From NCBI GenBank assembly GCA_030604165.1, contig JAUVWK010000027.1, positions 1 through 15,371 of the forward strand: a stretch of DNA of 15,371 nucleotides. The letters are read 5' to 3'. Numbering within the stretch: the first letter of the stretch is position 1; each line of letters begins with the position of its first letter. Both the position numbers and the translations under genes were made by a program. The notes under the pieces are model-generated. The model saw nothing but the letters and a program-made list of their open reading frames with translations. It was not told where the DNA came from and did no database searches. This document shows positions 15,273 to 15,371 of the stretch, one piece after another. Source of the stretch: Alphaproteobacteria bacterium. Lineage in GTDB: Bacteria > Pseudomonadota > Alphaproteobacteria > UBA828.

Positions 15273-15371
15273 TTAGCCGACGATCTCACCTTCGGCGAGT
15301 GCGATCGCCTCGATCTCGATCTCGAACTCGGGCAATGCGAGCGAGGTAATCTCGACGATCGTGTCCGCCGG
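15273..15371 (-). CDS. second RidA/YjgF-family protein, C-terminal 32 residues (cut by right edge)
   Basis: Reading down from 15371 gives PADTIVEITSLALPEFEIEI followed by EAIALAEGEIVG and a TAA at 15273-15275. This parallels the end of the neighbouring RidA-like protein residue for residue (PADSIVEVSS, then LEIEIDAVALAEGEIIG). The pair therefore looks like a tandem duplication. The copy also has Asp at the catalytic Arg position. It is too short for the frame to show by itself as a gene; the call rests on the paralogy. Confidence 0.85.
   Translation of the reverse strand, partial: PADTIVEITSLALPEFEIEIEAIALAEGEIVG

Overview
The window reads as a GC-rich chromosomal segment of an alphaproteobacterium, most likely Rhodospirillales-like. 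The reasons are the aroQ-accB-accC-aat-DUF2155 neighbourhood, a fused ThiS-ThiG protein, a NIT-domain chemoreceptor, and a promoter with a TAGACT -10 box. No tRNA, rRNA, IS element, CRISPR array or phage gene was seen. This taxonomic call rests on recalled family and synteny patterns, not on a search.

Left part (1-3079): the N-terminal part of a lipoprotein-type gamma-glutamyltransferase homologue runs off the left edge on the minus strand. It is divergent from, and overlaps at its 5' end, an exported M48 metalloprotease with a TPR tail (BepA-like). A minus-strand thiS-thiG fusion for thiamine thiazole synthesis follows.

Central housekeeping block (3298-6707): aroQ, accB and accC lie in tandem on the plus strand (shikimate pathway and acetyl-CoA carboxylase). 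Then comes aat, the N-end-rule aminoacyl transferase. It overlaps by 70 bp, tail to tail, a minus-strand DUF2155 gene. Immediately upstream of DUF2155 is what I read as the broken N-terminus of mlaD (frameshift plus truncation), marking an erosion or rearrangement border.

Accessory metabolic block (7016-11252, all minus): a Crp/Fnr regulator with four FNR-like cysteines, then a cyclase/kynurenine-formamidase-family metallohydrolase, a COG0523 (CobW/P47K) metallochaperone-type GTPase with a His-rich loop, and an amidase-signature hydrolase. The last three are closely spaced and probably form an operon for hydrolysis of an amide or formamide compound, with metal delivery supplied by the CobW protein.

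Right part (11253-15371): a 433-bp intergenic region with an AT-rich island separates the Fnr-like gene from a divergent NIT-domain methyl-accepting chemotaxis protein, which ends in a strong intrinsic terminator. A phytanoyl-CoA-dioxygenase-family gene has its own plausible sigma-70 promoter. It is convergent with two tandem RidA-family genes, the second cut by the right edge. Both RidA copies carry Asp where the catalytic Arg of RidA should be.
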